Virus record (IMG/VR): IMGVR_UViG_3300046012_001123
Coordinates: 1 to 26,411 of that record
DNA length: 26,411 nucleotides
Strand: one strand, 5' to 3'
Origin: a virus
Part shown: positions 12,384-20,069 of the stretch, piece after piece
How the letters are laid out: each line of letters opens with the position of its first letter
Position numbering within the stretch: position 1 is the stretch's first letter
Position numbers and translations under genes: made by a program
Notes under the pieces: generated by a model
Databases searched by the model: none
What the model was told of the DNA's origin: nothing
What the model saw: the letters and a program-made list of their open reading frames with translations, nothing else

Positions 12384-12814
12384 GACCACCCCGCCCCGTC
12401 GTCGTGTTTTCGCGAGACGAGCTGCAGCGCTCCGACTGGTGTTTCGCGCTGCGCCACCACTCGCCCAGCAAGGCGGGTATCTACTACGCAGTCGAGGCCA
12501 CCGGCGACATCCGCCTGCTCAACGAGCTGATCGCCCTGGGCGATGTCGACGCGACTCCGCTGCGCGCGCTGGTCCTCTGCGCCAAGGATCTCCGCGAGGC
12601 GGAAGCCCTGCTCGCCAACATCCGCCGTGCGCCGCCCACCGTCGTGCTCACCGCCAAGCGCATCGAGGAGGAGTGGCCCATGCGCCCGGCCTGCGTCGGC
12701 TGCGTCACGCACGAGCGCTGGGTTGTCTTCGCGCATCTGGACGTGATCTCGGAGTTGAAGCGCGGTCCCAAGAAGGGCTCGCGCCACCACGCGGACGCGC
12801 TGGTCCCGGCGTAA
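12380..12814 (+). CDS. Hypothetical protein
   Basis: A 144-aa protein starting on the ATGA overlap; a longer reading from 12242 runs inside the zinc-ribbon gene and is rejected. The sequence alternates helices and strands (DIRLLNELIALGDV; LRALVLCAKDLREAEALLANI; TVVLTAKRIEEEW) like a compact alpha/beta fold, with C-V-G-C near residue 110 and a basic tail rich in Lys, Arg and His. It may be a small enzyme or binding protein; I recognise no family. It ends 26 bases before the J-domain gene. Confidence 0.6.
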   Translation: MRPPRPVVVFSRDELQRSDWCFALRHHSPSKAGIYYAVEATGDIRLLNELIALGDVDATPLRALVLCAKDLREAEALLANIRRAPPTVVLTAKRIEEEWPMRPACVGCVTHERWVVFAHLDVISELKRGPKKGSRHHADALVPA

Positions 12815-12840
12815 ACCTTGGCAGAAAGGAGCATGAAGCC

Positions 12841-13458
12841 ATGAGCATACGTGCATACCCGCTGTGCTGGCCGGATGGCTGGAAGCGGACACTGATCCAT
12901 CAGCGGTCATGGAGCCGGTTCACCCATCAAAAGCGCACGGCGACCATTGCCGATGGCGTGGGGCGAATCATCTCCGAACTAGAGAAGTTGCGGGTGAAGC
13001 GCGACGATCTGGTGATCTCGACGAACGTAGAGACGCGCCTGGATGGACTGCCCCGCGGCGACCGCACGAATCCAGCCGATCCTGGGGTGGCTGTGTACTG
13101 GCGTAAGGGTCAAGGCAAGCCTATGCAGTGTATGGCCATCGACCGCTATCGGGATGTGGCCGGCAACCTCTGCGCTGTCGCGGCGACGCTGGAAGCCATG
13201 CGGGCCATCGAACGGCATGGCGGCGCCGAGGTTTTGGAGCGGGCGTTCACCGGCTTTGCTGCGTTGCCGGAAAGAGCTAGTCGGTCATGGAGAGAAGTGC
13301 TCGGTCTGCAAACCATAGAGACCGTCACTCGCCACCACATCGAGGCTGAATATCGGTTGCTGGCCCGCGAACGTCATCCGGACCGTGGCGGATCGCATGA
13401 AGCCATGAGTGAGTTGAACATCGCCCGCGAGCTTGCCCTGGCGGAGATTGGCGCATGA
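12841..13458 (+). CDS. Phage J-domain (DnaJ-like) protein
   Basis: The 205-aa protein has a C-terminal J-domain (about residues 148-205) with the diagnostic His179-Pro180-Asp181 after a helix L-L-A-R-E-R, used to stimulate the ATPase of Hsp70 (DnaK). The first 145 residues form a distinct domain (Y-P-L-x-W-P-x-G-W; ISTNV...RLDGLPR; DPGVAVYW; CMAIDRY; LEAMRAIERHGG). I recall this as a widespread phage family annotated as molecular chaperone DnaJ. The N-terminal domain may choose the client. AAAGGAG precedes the ATG at 12841; the longer frame from 12310 is not coding. With GroEL/ES it gives this phage two arms of the folding machinery. Confidence 0.85.
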   Translation: MSIRAYPLCWPDGWKRTLIHQRSWSRFTHQKRTATIADGVGRIISELEKLRVKRDDLVISTNVETRLDGLPRGDRTNPADPGVAVYWRKGQGKPMQCMAIDRYRDVAGNLCAVAATLEAMRAIERHGGAEVLERAFTGFAALPERASRSWREVLGLQTIETVTRHHIEAEYRLLARERHPDRGGSHEAMSELNIARELALAEIGA

Positions 13459-13474
13459 ACAGAGGCTGCGACCA

Positions 13475-13690
13475 GTGACCGTTTACATCTACCGCTGGAA
13501 CCGTATGGACCGCAAGGGGCAGCGCTGCACGGTCCTCTGCCGGGGCACGAAGAACAGCTGCCTGATCGAGTTTGAAGACGGTCACCTGGCCGTCACCAGC
13601 CGCAACGCATTGAGAAAGGCCAAACCATGGGAATTGGAACCGGCATCGAGTGGACAGATTCAACCTGGTCGCCCATCCGCTTTCGGGTGA
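13475..13690 (+). CDS. Small phage protein of unknown function
   Basis: This 71-aa protein is called from a GTG at 13475. The ATG at 13433 lies inside the J-domain gene and gives an unlikely N-terminus. The sequence T-V-Y-I-Y-R-W, then RKGQRCTVLCRGTKNSCLIEFEDG and SRNALRK, is the pattern of a small beta-barrel phage protein I recall beside J-domain proteins in similar phages. The fold looks SH3- or KOW-like and may bind RNA. The last 21 codons overlap the next gene in another frame, so the C-terminus may be less constrained. Confidence 0.6.
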   Translation: MTVYIYRWNRMDRKGQRCTVLCRGTKNSCLIEFEDGHLAVTSRNALRKAKPWELEPASSGQIQPGRPSAFG

Positions 13691-14853
13691 AGGCGGACGC
13701 GGCCCAGATCGCGCGGGCCAAGGGGTATACATCGCTGGTCGCGATCGCGGAGAAGATGGCGGGGCATGTGGGCTCGCACTGCGAGCATGTTTCGCCGGGC
13801 TGCGAGCACTGCTACGCGGCCACCAACAACCATCGCTGCCTGCCCGCCAATGGAACCGGGCTGCCCTACGACCGGCGCTCGCGCGACCTGGTGGAAGCCT
13901 TCGTGGATGAGAAGATCCTGCTGCAGCCGCTGCGCTGGAAAAGCGTTTGGCAGGATTTGGGAAACGGCGATGCGGAACTGCGCTCGCGGCGCATCTTCGT
14001 CGAGAACCAGTCCGACCTCTACGGCGAGTGGGTGACCGACGAGATGCTGGACCGCGTGAAGGCGGTGATGGCGCTCTGCCCGCAGCACACGTTTCAGGTG
14101 CTGACGAAAAGGCCGGAGCGGATGCGGGAGTATCTAAACGCAGCCGATGTTCGCAGAAGAATTGCGCGGGAGGCAAATATCTTCATGCGCAGCGGTGGAA
14201 GGGCAGCCCACAGCGACGCACTCGTTCACACCTTCACATGGGGAAGTCTTGAGCACGCCGAGGTTGGGGAATATGCCAACTACCTGGCTGGTATCACGGA
14301 CCGGCGCTGGCCACTGCCTAACGTGTGGCTGGGCGTATCGGTCGAGAATCAGGCGGCGGCGGACGTGCGCATTCCGCTGCTGCTCCAGACGCCGGCGGCG
14401 GTGCGCTTCATCTCTGCCGAGCCGCTGCTGGGGGCACTGGATCTCACAATTGGCGGCTTCCTCGGCGGTCATTTCGACCGTGAATGTGATGGGACGGAAG
14501 ACGGCTGCACTTGCGAATGTTTCGCGCCGCTCGACTGGGTGATCGCGGGCGGGGAGAGCGGGCCGGGGGCGCGGCCCATGCATCCGGACTGGGCGCGGAG
14601 CCTGCGCGATCAATGTGTCGCGGCGAAGGTGCCGTTCTTCTTCAAGCAGCATGGAGAATGGATTTCGCTCGTGGATTACGACCCGTTTATTCATGGCGCG
14701 GACACTGGCAAGTATCCGCATCAGTTCTCTTGGCGTACCGGGGAAGAGAATGATGCAGAGCTCCCGATCTCCTGCTTCCGCGTGAGCAAGAAAGCCGCGG
14801 GCGCGCTGCTCGACGGGCGCGCGTGGAAGCAGTTTCCGGAGGCGCGCCCATGA
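13627..14853 (+). CDS. Phage Gp37/Gp68 family protein (DUF5131)
   Basis: The 408-aa protein carries the family's marks: I-E-W-T-D-S-T-W-S-P near the start, Cys52...Cys59-x-x-Cys62 in VSPGCEHCYA, F-Q-V-L-T-K-R-P-E-R, W-L-G-V-S-V-E-N-Q, F-I-S-A-E-P-L-L-G and V-I-A-G-G-E-S-G-P-G-A-R. The Cys pattern and alternating beta-alpha segments recall radical-SAM-like TIM barrels, but I cannot assign a reaction and the family has no firm function that I know. A region near residues 185-215 and another with D-G-C-T-C-E-C (near 297) look like insertions. Its stop overlaps the next start (ATGA), coupling it to the helicase-methyltransferase, so a DNA-modification role is reasonable. Confidence 0.85.
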   Translation: MGIGTGIEWTDSTWSPIRFRVKADAAQIARAKGYTSLVAIAEKMAGHVGSHCEHVSPGCEHCYAATNNHRCLPANGTGLPYDRRSRDLVEAFVDEKILLQPLRWKSVWQDLGNGDAELRSRRIFVENQSDLYGEWVTDEMLDRVKAVMALCPQHTFQVLTKRPERMREYLNAADVRRRIAREANIFMRSGGRAAHSDALVHTFTWGSLEHAEVGEYANYLAGITDRRWPLPNVWLGVSVENQAAADVRIPLLLQTPAAVRFISAEPLLGALDLTIGGFLGGHFDRECDGTEDGCTCECFAPLDWVIAGGESGPGARPMHPDWARSLRDQCVAAKVPFFFKQHGEWISLVDYDPFIHGADTGKYPHQFSWRTGEENDAELPISCFRVSKKAAGALLDGRAWKQFPEARP

Positions 14854-17462
14854 CCTACGAAGAGTTTCTCCAGGCCAAAGTCCTCCTCACCCCCGACTGC
14901 GGATTCACCGTCGAAGAAGGCGAAATATCTCCGCTGCTCATGCCTCATCAGCGGACCATCGTCCGCTGGGCGGTGCGGCGCGGCCGGGCCGCCATCTTCG
15001 CCGCCTTCGGTCTGGGCAAGACCATGATGCAGCTGGAAGCGACGCGGCTCTTCGCGGCGCAATCCAGCGGCCGCGCGCTGATCGTCTGCCCCCTCGGCGT
15101 GCGCTTCGAGTTCATGCGCGACGCGGAAAAGCTGGGCATCCCCCTGCACTTCGTCCGCTCCATCGGCGAGTGCGGCGACCGCGGCCTCTACATCACCAAC
15201 TACGAAACCGTGCGCGACGGCAAGCTCGACCCGCGCCAGTTCCAGGCCGTCTCCCTCGACGAGGCCGCCTGCCTGCGCGGCTTCGGAGGCACCAAGACCT
15301 TCCGCCAGATGATGGCGTTCTTCGAGGGCAGCGGGACATTCCGCATCGTGGCCACGGCCGCCCCGTCGCCCAACGACTTCATCGAGCTGCTGGCCTATTC
15401 CGCATTCCTCGACGTGATGGACGTTTCCGGCGCCAAGACCAAGTTCTTCAAGCGCGACCCCGAGCACGCCGACCAGCTGCGCCTGATGCCCGGCCGGGAA
15501 GAGGACTTCTGGCTGTGGTGCTCCACCTGGGCCGTCTTCCTGCAGCGGCCCTCCGACCTCGGCTATTCCGACGAAGGCTATTCCCTGCCCCCCATGGATG
15601 TGCGCTGGCACGAGCTGCCCTCGACGCACCGCAACGCCGGCCAGGAGCCAAGCGGCCAGGGGCGCCTGCTGCAAAACTCGGCGCTGGGCATCACCGCGGC
15701 CTCGCGGGAGAAGCGCGACAGCCTCGACGCCCGGGTGGCGGCGCTCTCGGAGATCGTGGCCGGATGGGGCGAGCAGTTCATCGTCTGGTGCGACCTCAAC
15801 GCGGAGCAGGAGGCTGTGGACGCCATGCTGCGCGCGCGCGGCATCACCTTCGTCTCGCTCTACGGCAATGACGCCCTCGACCTCCGCGAAGAGAGAATGC
15901 AGACCTGGCGCGCAGGCTGCGCCCAGGCGTTCGTTTCCAAGCCCATGATGTACGGCGCCGGCGTCAACCTGCAGCAATGCTCGCGCGCTGTTTTCCTCGG
16001 CGTCGGCTACAAGTTTTTCGACTTCATTCAGGCCATCCACCGCATTTACCGTTTCCTCCAGAAGAGCGGCGTGGGCATCGACATCCTCTACACCGAGGCG
16101 GAGCGGGAAGTGCGCCGCGTCTTGGAAGAGAAGTGGGAAAAGCACAACGAACTCACGACACGCATGAGCGAGATCATCCGCGTGCACGGCATCAGCCGCG
16201 GTCCCCTGGGCCTTACTCAGCGCAAGATGGCCGTCAACAGAAAACAGGCAGTGGGCGAGGGCTGGCGCATCGTCCATAACGATTGTGTGGAAGAGGCCTC
16301 GGCCATGGCGGCCGGCGCGGTTCAGCTGGTCCTCACCTCCATCCCCTTCAGCACCCAGTACGAGTACTCGCCCTCGTTCCGGGACTTCGGCCACACCGAC
16401 TCCAACGAGCATTTCTGGCAGCAGATGGATTACCTGATCCCGGAGATCTTCCGGGTGCTCGAGCCGGGCCGTGTCGCCGCCATTCACGTCAAGGACCGGA
16501 TCACTCCCAGCGGCATGACCGGAATGGGATTTCAGACCGTCTACCCGTTCTCGGACGATTGCATCCGCGCCTTCACCCGCCACGGCTTCGGCTTCCTGGC
16601 CCGCAAGACCATCGTCACCGACGTGGTGCGGGAGAACAACCAGACCTACCGGCTGGGCTGGACCGAGCAGTGCAAGGACGGCTCGCGCATGGGCGCTGGG
16701 ATGCCTGAGTATCTCCTGCTCTTCCGCAAGCCGCCCACCGACACCAGCAACGGCTACGCCGACCGTCCCGTGGTCAAGGAGAAGTTGCGCTACACGCGCT
16801 CTCGCTGGCAGATCGATGCCCACGGGTTCATGCGCTCCAGCGGTAATCGCCTGCTCACGCCCGGCGATCTCGAAGGCGCGCCCCATGAGCGCATCTTCAA
16901 GCTCTTCCGCGCCGAGTCCCTATCGGAGGTTTATGACTTCGAGCACCACGTCGAATTGAGCGAGAGCCTGGAGATATGCCGCGAGTGCAGCCACATCCAC
17001 GTCGGCGACCGCAAATGCGGGCAGTGTCCGTGCAACATCGCCGGGGGCAGGCTGCCCGCCACCTTCATGCTCTTCCAGCCGCCGAGCTGGCATCCCGACG
17101 TGTGGACCGATGTCGCCCGCATGCGCACCCTCAACTGCACCCAGGTCGCCGAGAACCGTGAGACGCATATCTGCCCTCTCCAGTTCGACATCTGCGACCG
17201 CGTCATCGAGCAGTTTTCAAACCAGGGCGATACGGTGTGGGATCCCTTCAGCGGCCTCGGCACGGTGCCCATGCGGGCCGTGCTGCTGGGCCGCTTCGGG
17301 CTGGGCACGGAGCTTTCCGAGGAGTACTTCCGCGACTCGCTCTACTATCTGCGCGAGGCCGAGCGGCGCCGGGCGGTGCCGTCTCTCTTCGACTTCCTCG
17401 CCAACGACTGTGTAACTCAATCCAATCCAAAGGAGGAAACCTTACCTAAAGAGCCTTTCTAG
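14850..17462 (+). CDS. SNF2-like helicase fused to an N4/N6 DNA methyltransferase
   Basis: The 870-aa protein joins two enzymes. The N-terminal half is a superfamily 2 ATPase: Walker A G-L-G-K57-T, motif II Asp137-Glu138-Ala-Ala, and a motif VI-like Q-A-I-H-R-I-Y-R near residues 390-400. From about residue 470 a beta-class type methyltransferase follows: motif IV is Ser497-Ile-Pro-Phe500 where (D/N/S)PP(Y/F) is usual, and the AdoMet-binding motif D798-P-F-S-G-L-G lies near the end. Between them C710, C713, C723, C726 and C728 form a zinc cluster. It probably methylates phage DNA, perhaps tracking along it; the target base and site cannot be read. Start chosen at the ATGA overlap. Confidence 0.88.
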   Translation: MTYEEFLQAKVLLTPDCGFTVEEGEISPLLMPHQRTIVRWAVRRGRAAIFAAFGLGKTMMQLEATRLFAAQSSGRALIVCPLGVRFEFMRDAEKLGIPLHFVRSIGECGDRGLYITNYETVRDGKLDPRQFQAVSLDEAACLRGFGGTKTFRQMMAFFEGSGTFRIVATAAPSPNDFIELLAYSAFLDVMDVSGAKTKFFKRDPEHADQLRLMPGREEDFWLWCSTWAVFLQRPSDLGYSDEGYSLPPMDVRWHELPSTHRNAGQEPSGQGRLLQNSALGITAASREKRDSLDARVAALSEIVAGWGEQFIVWCDLNAEQEAVDAMLRARGITFVSLYGNDALDLREERMQTWRAGCAQAFVSKPMMYGAGVNLQQCSRAVFLGVGYKFFDFIQAIHRIYRFLQKSGVGIDILYTEAEREVRRVLEEKWEKHNELTTRMSEIIRVHGISRGPLGLTQRKMAVNRKQAVGEGWRIVHNDCVEEASAMAAGAVQLVLTSIPFSTQYEYSPSFRDFGHTDSNEHFWQQMDYLIPEIFRVLEPGRVAAIHVKDRITPSGMTGMGFQTVYPFSDDCIRAFTRHGFGFLARKTIVTDVVRENNQTYRLGWTEQCKDGSRMGAGMPEYLLLFRKPPTDTSNGYADRPVVKEKLRYTRSRWQIDAHGFMRSSGNRLLTPGDLEGAPHERIFKLFRAESLSEVYDFEHHVELSESLEICRECSHIHVGDRKCGQCPCNIAGGRLPATFMLFQPPSWHPDVWTDVARMRTLNCTQVAENRETHICPLQFDICDRVIEQFSNQGDTVWDPFSGLGTVPMRAVLLGRFGLGTELSEEYFRDSLYYLREAERRRAVPSLFDFLANDCVTQSNPKEETLPKEPF

Positions 17463-17472
17463 AACCTTCGCC

Positions 17473-17497
17473 GGCGGCGGGGTCAGATCCTGCCGCC
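17473..17497 (+). terminator. GC-rich hairpin after the early operon
   Basis: GGCGGC (17473-17478) pairs with GCCGCC (17492-17497), extended inward by G-T and G-C pairs to about ten pairs with a five-base loop. It lies 11 bases after the stop of the helicase-methyltransferase gene, the natural place to end the operon. There is no T run after it, so it would be at best a weak or factor-assisted terminator. Confidence 0.35.
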
Positions 17498-17564
17498 AGC
17501 GTCGAACCAGCACCATCGTAGCCCAACCGCCGCCAACTGTTTTTCCACTTCTGCACAGAAAATG

Positions 17565-17573
17565 TGCTATGAT
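17565..17573 (+). promoter_or_regulatory. Extended -10 promoter of the 58-aa gene
   Basis: TGCTATGAT is an extended -10 element (TG, one base, TATGAT at 17568-17573). The -35 position has no clear hexamer, which extended -10 promoters tolerate. Transcription would start near 17580, so the palindrome at 17586-17601 lies at about +6 to +21. Confidence 0.55.
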
Positions 17574-17585
17574 TTTTCATCGCGC

Positions 17586-17601
17586 CGGTACAGTTGTACC
17601 G
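17586..17601. promoter_or_regulatory. Operator-like palindrome before the 58-aa gene
   Basis: CGGTACA-GT-TGTACCG is a perfect 7-2-7 inverted repeat just after the predicted start of transcription and before the ribosome site (GGAGG near 17607). Read on the opposite strand, the region before the gene at 20027 carries the same 12-base core. The binding protein is unknown. Confidence 0.6.
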
Positions 17602-17615
17602 CGATGGAGGTCTCC

Positions 17616-17792
17616 ATGCCCGTCAACGACGCTTATCTGGTACAAGTCGAAGGCTGGCGCGGCGCCGTGCGCCAAGCGCCTGCAGCCCAGGAAGCGCCCG
17701 CGGCTCCCAAGGCCGCGGCCGCGCAGATCCTGCCGCCCATTGTCCGCATGACCGTGCAGGTCCTCGACAAAGTCGGACGCCGCGCCGCCTAG
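17616..17792 (+). CDS. Small Ala-rich protein with its own promoter
   Basis: A 58-aa protein starting at the ATG at 17616 with GGAGG five bases upstream; the longer frame from 17562 begins inside the promoter and is rejected. The N-terminus (MPVNDAYLVQVEGWRG) is followed by an Ala/Pro/Gln-rich linker and a C-terminal amphipathic stretch (IVRMTVQVLDKVGRR). It has a separate promoter and operator-like site, so it is probably expressed at its own time, like small phage regulators, but it has no recognisable DNA-binding fold. Its stop lies seven bases from the TerL stop on the other strand. Confidence 0.55.
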   Translation: MPVNDAYLVQVEGWRGAVRQAPAAQEAPAAPKAAAAQILPPIVRMTVQVLDKVGRRAA

Positions 17793-17798
17793 CGCCCC

Positions 17799-19538
17799 TC
17801 ACCTTCTCGTCATCCGCCGGCCGATCCGGCGCGTCCCGCCCAAAGGCATTCCCCGCCCCGCCGCCTGCTCCTCCGCCCGTATCTTCTGCTCCCGCTGCCA
17901 GGCATACCGCGCCAGCGAGGTCTCGTCCATCCCCCCCTTGCGCATCTCGTCGATCTCCTCTTCGAGCGTCACCCGCGCCGGCTTCACGCTCTCGCTCAGC
18001 CAGCTGTTCCAGGCATACGCCGTCTCGTCGTAGGCGTCGTCCTGCGGGTTGCCTTTCTCCTTCTTCACCGCCTTGCGCGCGTCGATCACCCGGCTCTGGA
18101 TGGTGCGGAAGGTGTAGGGGCAGGCGCTGGTCACCACCAGGGCGCGGTTGGAAAGCCCGTTGTAGAGGTTCTGTGCGTTGCCCACCGGGTCGTGCGCGCC
18201 CAGCACGCAGCTCACCCCATGCTCGGCGAAGACTTCGCTCATGATCTCGAAATTCGATTTGCCCGTGCCCGTGTGCTGGTCGTTGGCCGGGTCGGTCATG
18301 GCGAAGAGGATCCGCGGCGGCTCCGGGTCCTTCGGGCGCATCTTCTTCAGCCACGCCTCCTGCGGACCCTGGCGCGGGTTGTCGCTGGCCTTGAAGCCGG
18401 TCTTGCACAGCCCCAGCGCGAAGTTGTGCGAGGACATCTTGCGCTCGATCCGCTCCCGCACCTTGAACACCTGGCCGGAAGGCGCGATCGCGTACATCCC
18501 CGCCGCCGCCGCCGAATTGCCGTACCCGTAGTCGATGGAGATGAAGTGGCCCCACCACCACTCGTCCTTCACTTCCTGGAAGGGCACCATGTACTCCGGG
18601 CGCAGGAAGGGGAAGTAGAGCCCCTCGGCGTTGCACCAGCAGCCGAACAGCAGCTGCTCGCGCAGCGTCGCCGTCTGGGTCAGCAGGCTCTCGAGCTTCA
18701 CCCGGTCCGAGTACACCGGGTTGTCGATCAGCCGCGCCGGGATGAATCCCGTGGTCTTGAAGACCGGCGCGTCGTCGGACGGCCACCTGGCGCCGCAGTA
18801 GACCCTGCCCGGCACCACGCTGGTCTCGAAGGGCGCGGAGTCGTCTACGGGGGCGGGAAAGTGGACCGGGCAGCGGTTGCGCAGGAACACCGACATCTGC
18901 CAGCCGTGGCCGGGGCCGCCGGGGTTGGCGCCGAGGCGAGCGCGCACGAACAGCCGCGTCCAGGTGGGCGCGGCCAGCCAGCCCAGCAGCCGCCGGATAA
19001 GCTTCTCCTCGTGGTGCCCGCTCTCGTCCACCCCGATATGCGACTTGGGGTTACCCTGGTAGCGCAGCAGGTCCTTCTCGTTGCGCATGTAGCCCGGGGT
19101 CACGTAGCCGCTGTGTGGAAAGACCCAGGCGTAGTCCTCGAACTTCGACGGCCTCTTCCACTTGGCCCCCAGCGGCTCATAGAGCTTTTGCATCTGGTCG
19201 GCCATCTCGCCCATTTCCGTCTTGGTGGTGCGCAGGATCAGGCTCTTGAGATAGGGGTTGCGGTACTCCTGCATGGCGTCGGCGGCCAGGAAGCTGGTCT
19301 TGCCGCCGCCCGACTGGCCGCCGAAGAGCAGCAGTTCGGCGCGGCTGTTGATGGCCGCCTGCTGCGCGGTGTTGATCGGCCACCAGTTGGGCGACCAGTT
19401 CGGCGGGTGCAGGTGGAAGGGCGGAGGAACCAGAGGCGCAAAGGGCAGGCGCGGCGCGGTGCGCTTGAGGTCGCGCAGGTAGTCTTCAACGTCCTGTCCG
19501 GGGATCAACGCCGGGAACAGCGGTGGGGATTCGAGCAA
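17799..19538 (-). CDS. terL: Terminase large subunit (TerL)
   Basis: The 579-aa protein is the packaging motor. The ATPase domain shows Walker A G-G-Q-S-G-G-G-K80-T and Walker B I-G-V-D171-E172. The RNase H-like nuclease domain has Asp336 (ISIDYG), Asp416 and Asp420 (TDPAND), and a late D-D-A-Y-D-E segment that supplies further acidic residues. Length and layout are normal for TerL of tailed phages. The start is a TTG at 19538: an in-frame stop lies two codons upstream and no ATG occurs for 87 codons. There is no clear ribosome site, so translation may depend on the gene ending 22 bases before. It is last in the leftward late operon. Confidence 0.92.
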   Translation of the reverse strand: MLESPPLFPALIPGQDVEDYLRDLKRTAPRLPFAPLVPPPFHLHPPNWSPNWWPINTAQQAAINSRAELLLFGGQSGGGKTSFLAADAMQEYRNPYLKSLILRTTKTEMGEMADQMQKLYEPLGAKWKRPSKFEDYAWVFPHSGYVTPGYMRNEKDLLRYQGNPKSHIGVDESGHHEEKLIRRLLGWLAAPTWTRLFVRARLGANPGGPGHGWQMSVFLRNRCPVHFPAPVDDSAPFETSVVPGRVYCGARWPSDDAPVFKTTGFIPARLIDNPVYSDRVKLESLLTQTATLREQLLFGCWCNAEGLYFPFLRPEYMVPFQEVKDEWWWGHFISIDYGYGNSAAAAGMYAIAPSGQVFKVRERIERKMSSHNFALGLCKTGFKASDNPRQGPQEAWLKKMRPKDPEPPRILFAMTDPANDQHTGTGKSNFEIMSEVFAEHGVSCVLGAHDPVGNAQNLYNGLSNRALVVTSACPYTFRTIQSRVIDARKAVKKEKGNPQDDAYDETAYAWNSWLSESVKPARVTLEEEIDEMRKGGMDETSLARYAWQREQKIRAEEQAAGRGMPLGGTRRIGRRMTRR

Positions 19539-19560
19539 GGGTTATAGCGTTATAGTGCGA

Positions 19561-19836
19561 TTACGTGATTTCGACTTTGAGGGTGCGGTCGGGCGTTGCG
19601 GGGTGGGTCTCCGGAGGTGGGGGAAAGTTCTCGCGAACCGCAATTGAGAAAACCCCGAGTTGCGCCAGGGCTTCATGGTTCCCGCGCACCGTGCTGGGCT
19701 CTCCCGGCCTCATCTCTACGCCGCGGGCCAGCACCGCGCGGCAGTAATCGTGCAGACCGAGGCCGGCATCGACCGCCGCCTTGCGCAGGTCGCGCATCAG
19801 CTCCTCGGGCACATTGCGCAGGTTCAGAACCGCCAT
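19561..19836 (-). CDS. Ribbon-helix-helix (Arc-like) protein
   Basis: This 91-aa protein starts at an ATG sharing one base with the preceding stop (TGATG); a longer frame from 19863 would run inside that gene. Residues 1-40 have the ribbon-helix-helix pattern: strand VLNLRNVP, helix E-E-L-M-R-D-L-R-K-A-A, turn G-L-G-L, helix H-D-Y-C-R-A-V-L. It resembles FitA/Arc-type DNA-binding proteins. The rest is Pro-rich and ends VEIT. Lying between TerS and TerL it may regulate late genes or help DNA recognition in packaging. It has no toxin neighbour, so an antitoxin role is unlikely. Confidence 0.7.
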   Translation of the reverse strand: MAVLNLRNVPEELMRDLRKAAVDAGLGLHDYCRAVLARGVEMRPGEPSTVRGNHEALAQLGVFSIAVRENFPPPPETHPATPDRTLKVEIT

Positions 19837-20027
19837 CAGGCCGCCTGCTTTCGCGCCAGCCACAGCCGCCGGCTGTGCCGTATGCGCAGCTCCCCGGCAT
19901 CGGTCATGCAGCCCTTTCCCGGCTCCGCCGCGCAGGTGGCCAGCGGGCAGCGCACCGCGCGCGCCTCTTTCTCCTCCGCCTCGATGCGGGTTCTGAACTC
20001 CCGGTCCGACTCAACCGCAGCTAACAT
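19836..20027 (-). CDS. Small Cys/His zinc-finger protein
   Basis: A 63-aa protein with a charged N-terminal helix and a compact motif: C-P-L-A-T-C, then P-G-K-G-C and a later H-S-R-R. The spacing (C-x4-C, PG-x2-C, H-x2-R) fits the small zinc-finger family common in phages and actinobacteria, where C-P-x-C...PG-x2-C...H..R recurs. GGGAGAA precedes the ATG. A site almost identical to the palindrome at 17586 lies about 25 bases upstream, so expression may respond to the same regulator. Function unknown; DNA binding is likely. Confidence 0.65.
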   Translation of the reverse strand: MLAAVESDREFRTRIEAEEKEARAVRCPLATCAAEPGKGCMTDAGELRIRHSRRLWLARKQAA

Positions 20028-20049
20028 AAGCGTTCTCCCGTGTACAGAA

Positions 20050-20063
20050 GGTACAACTGTAGC
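20050..20063 (-). promoter_or_regulatory. Second copy of the GGTACA-type operator
   Basis: Read leftward the site is GCTACA-GT-TGTACC, 12 bases of which (TACAGTTGTACC) are identical to the palindrome at 17586-17601, including the asymmetric GT centre. On this strand TTGAAA lies upstream, 16 bases before TACAGT, a possible promoter overlapping the site. Confidence 0.5.
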
Positions 20064-20069
20064 AGTGAT

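Noticed and set aside
13455-13478. Seven-codon ORF between the J-domain gene and the next gene
   Set aside because: Overlaps both neighbours by their start and stop codons and is too short to support; it could at most aid coupling.
14721-16886. 721-aa ORF on the minus strand
   Set aside because: Antisense to the helicase-methyltransferase gene, whose motifs are clear; low-complexity composition.
19541-19555. Tandem GTTATAGC repeat before terL
   Set aside because: Only two short units, no dyad symmetry and no promoter fit; noted as possible chance.
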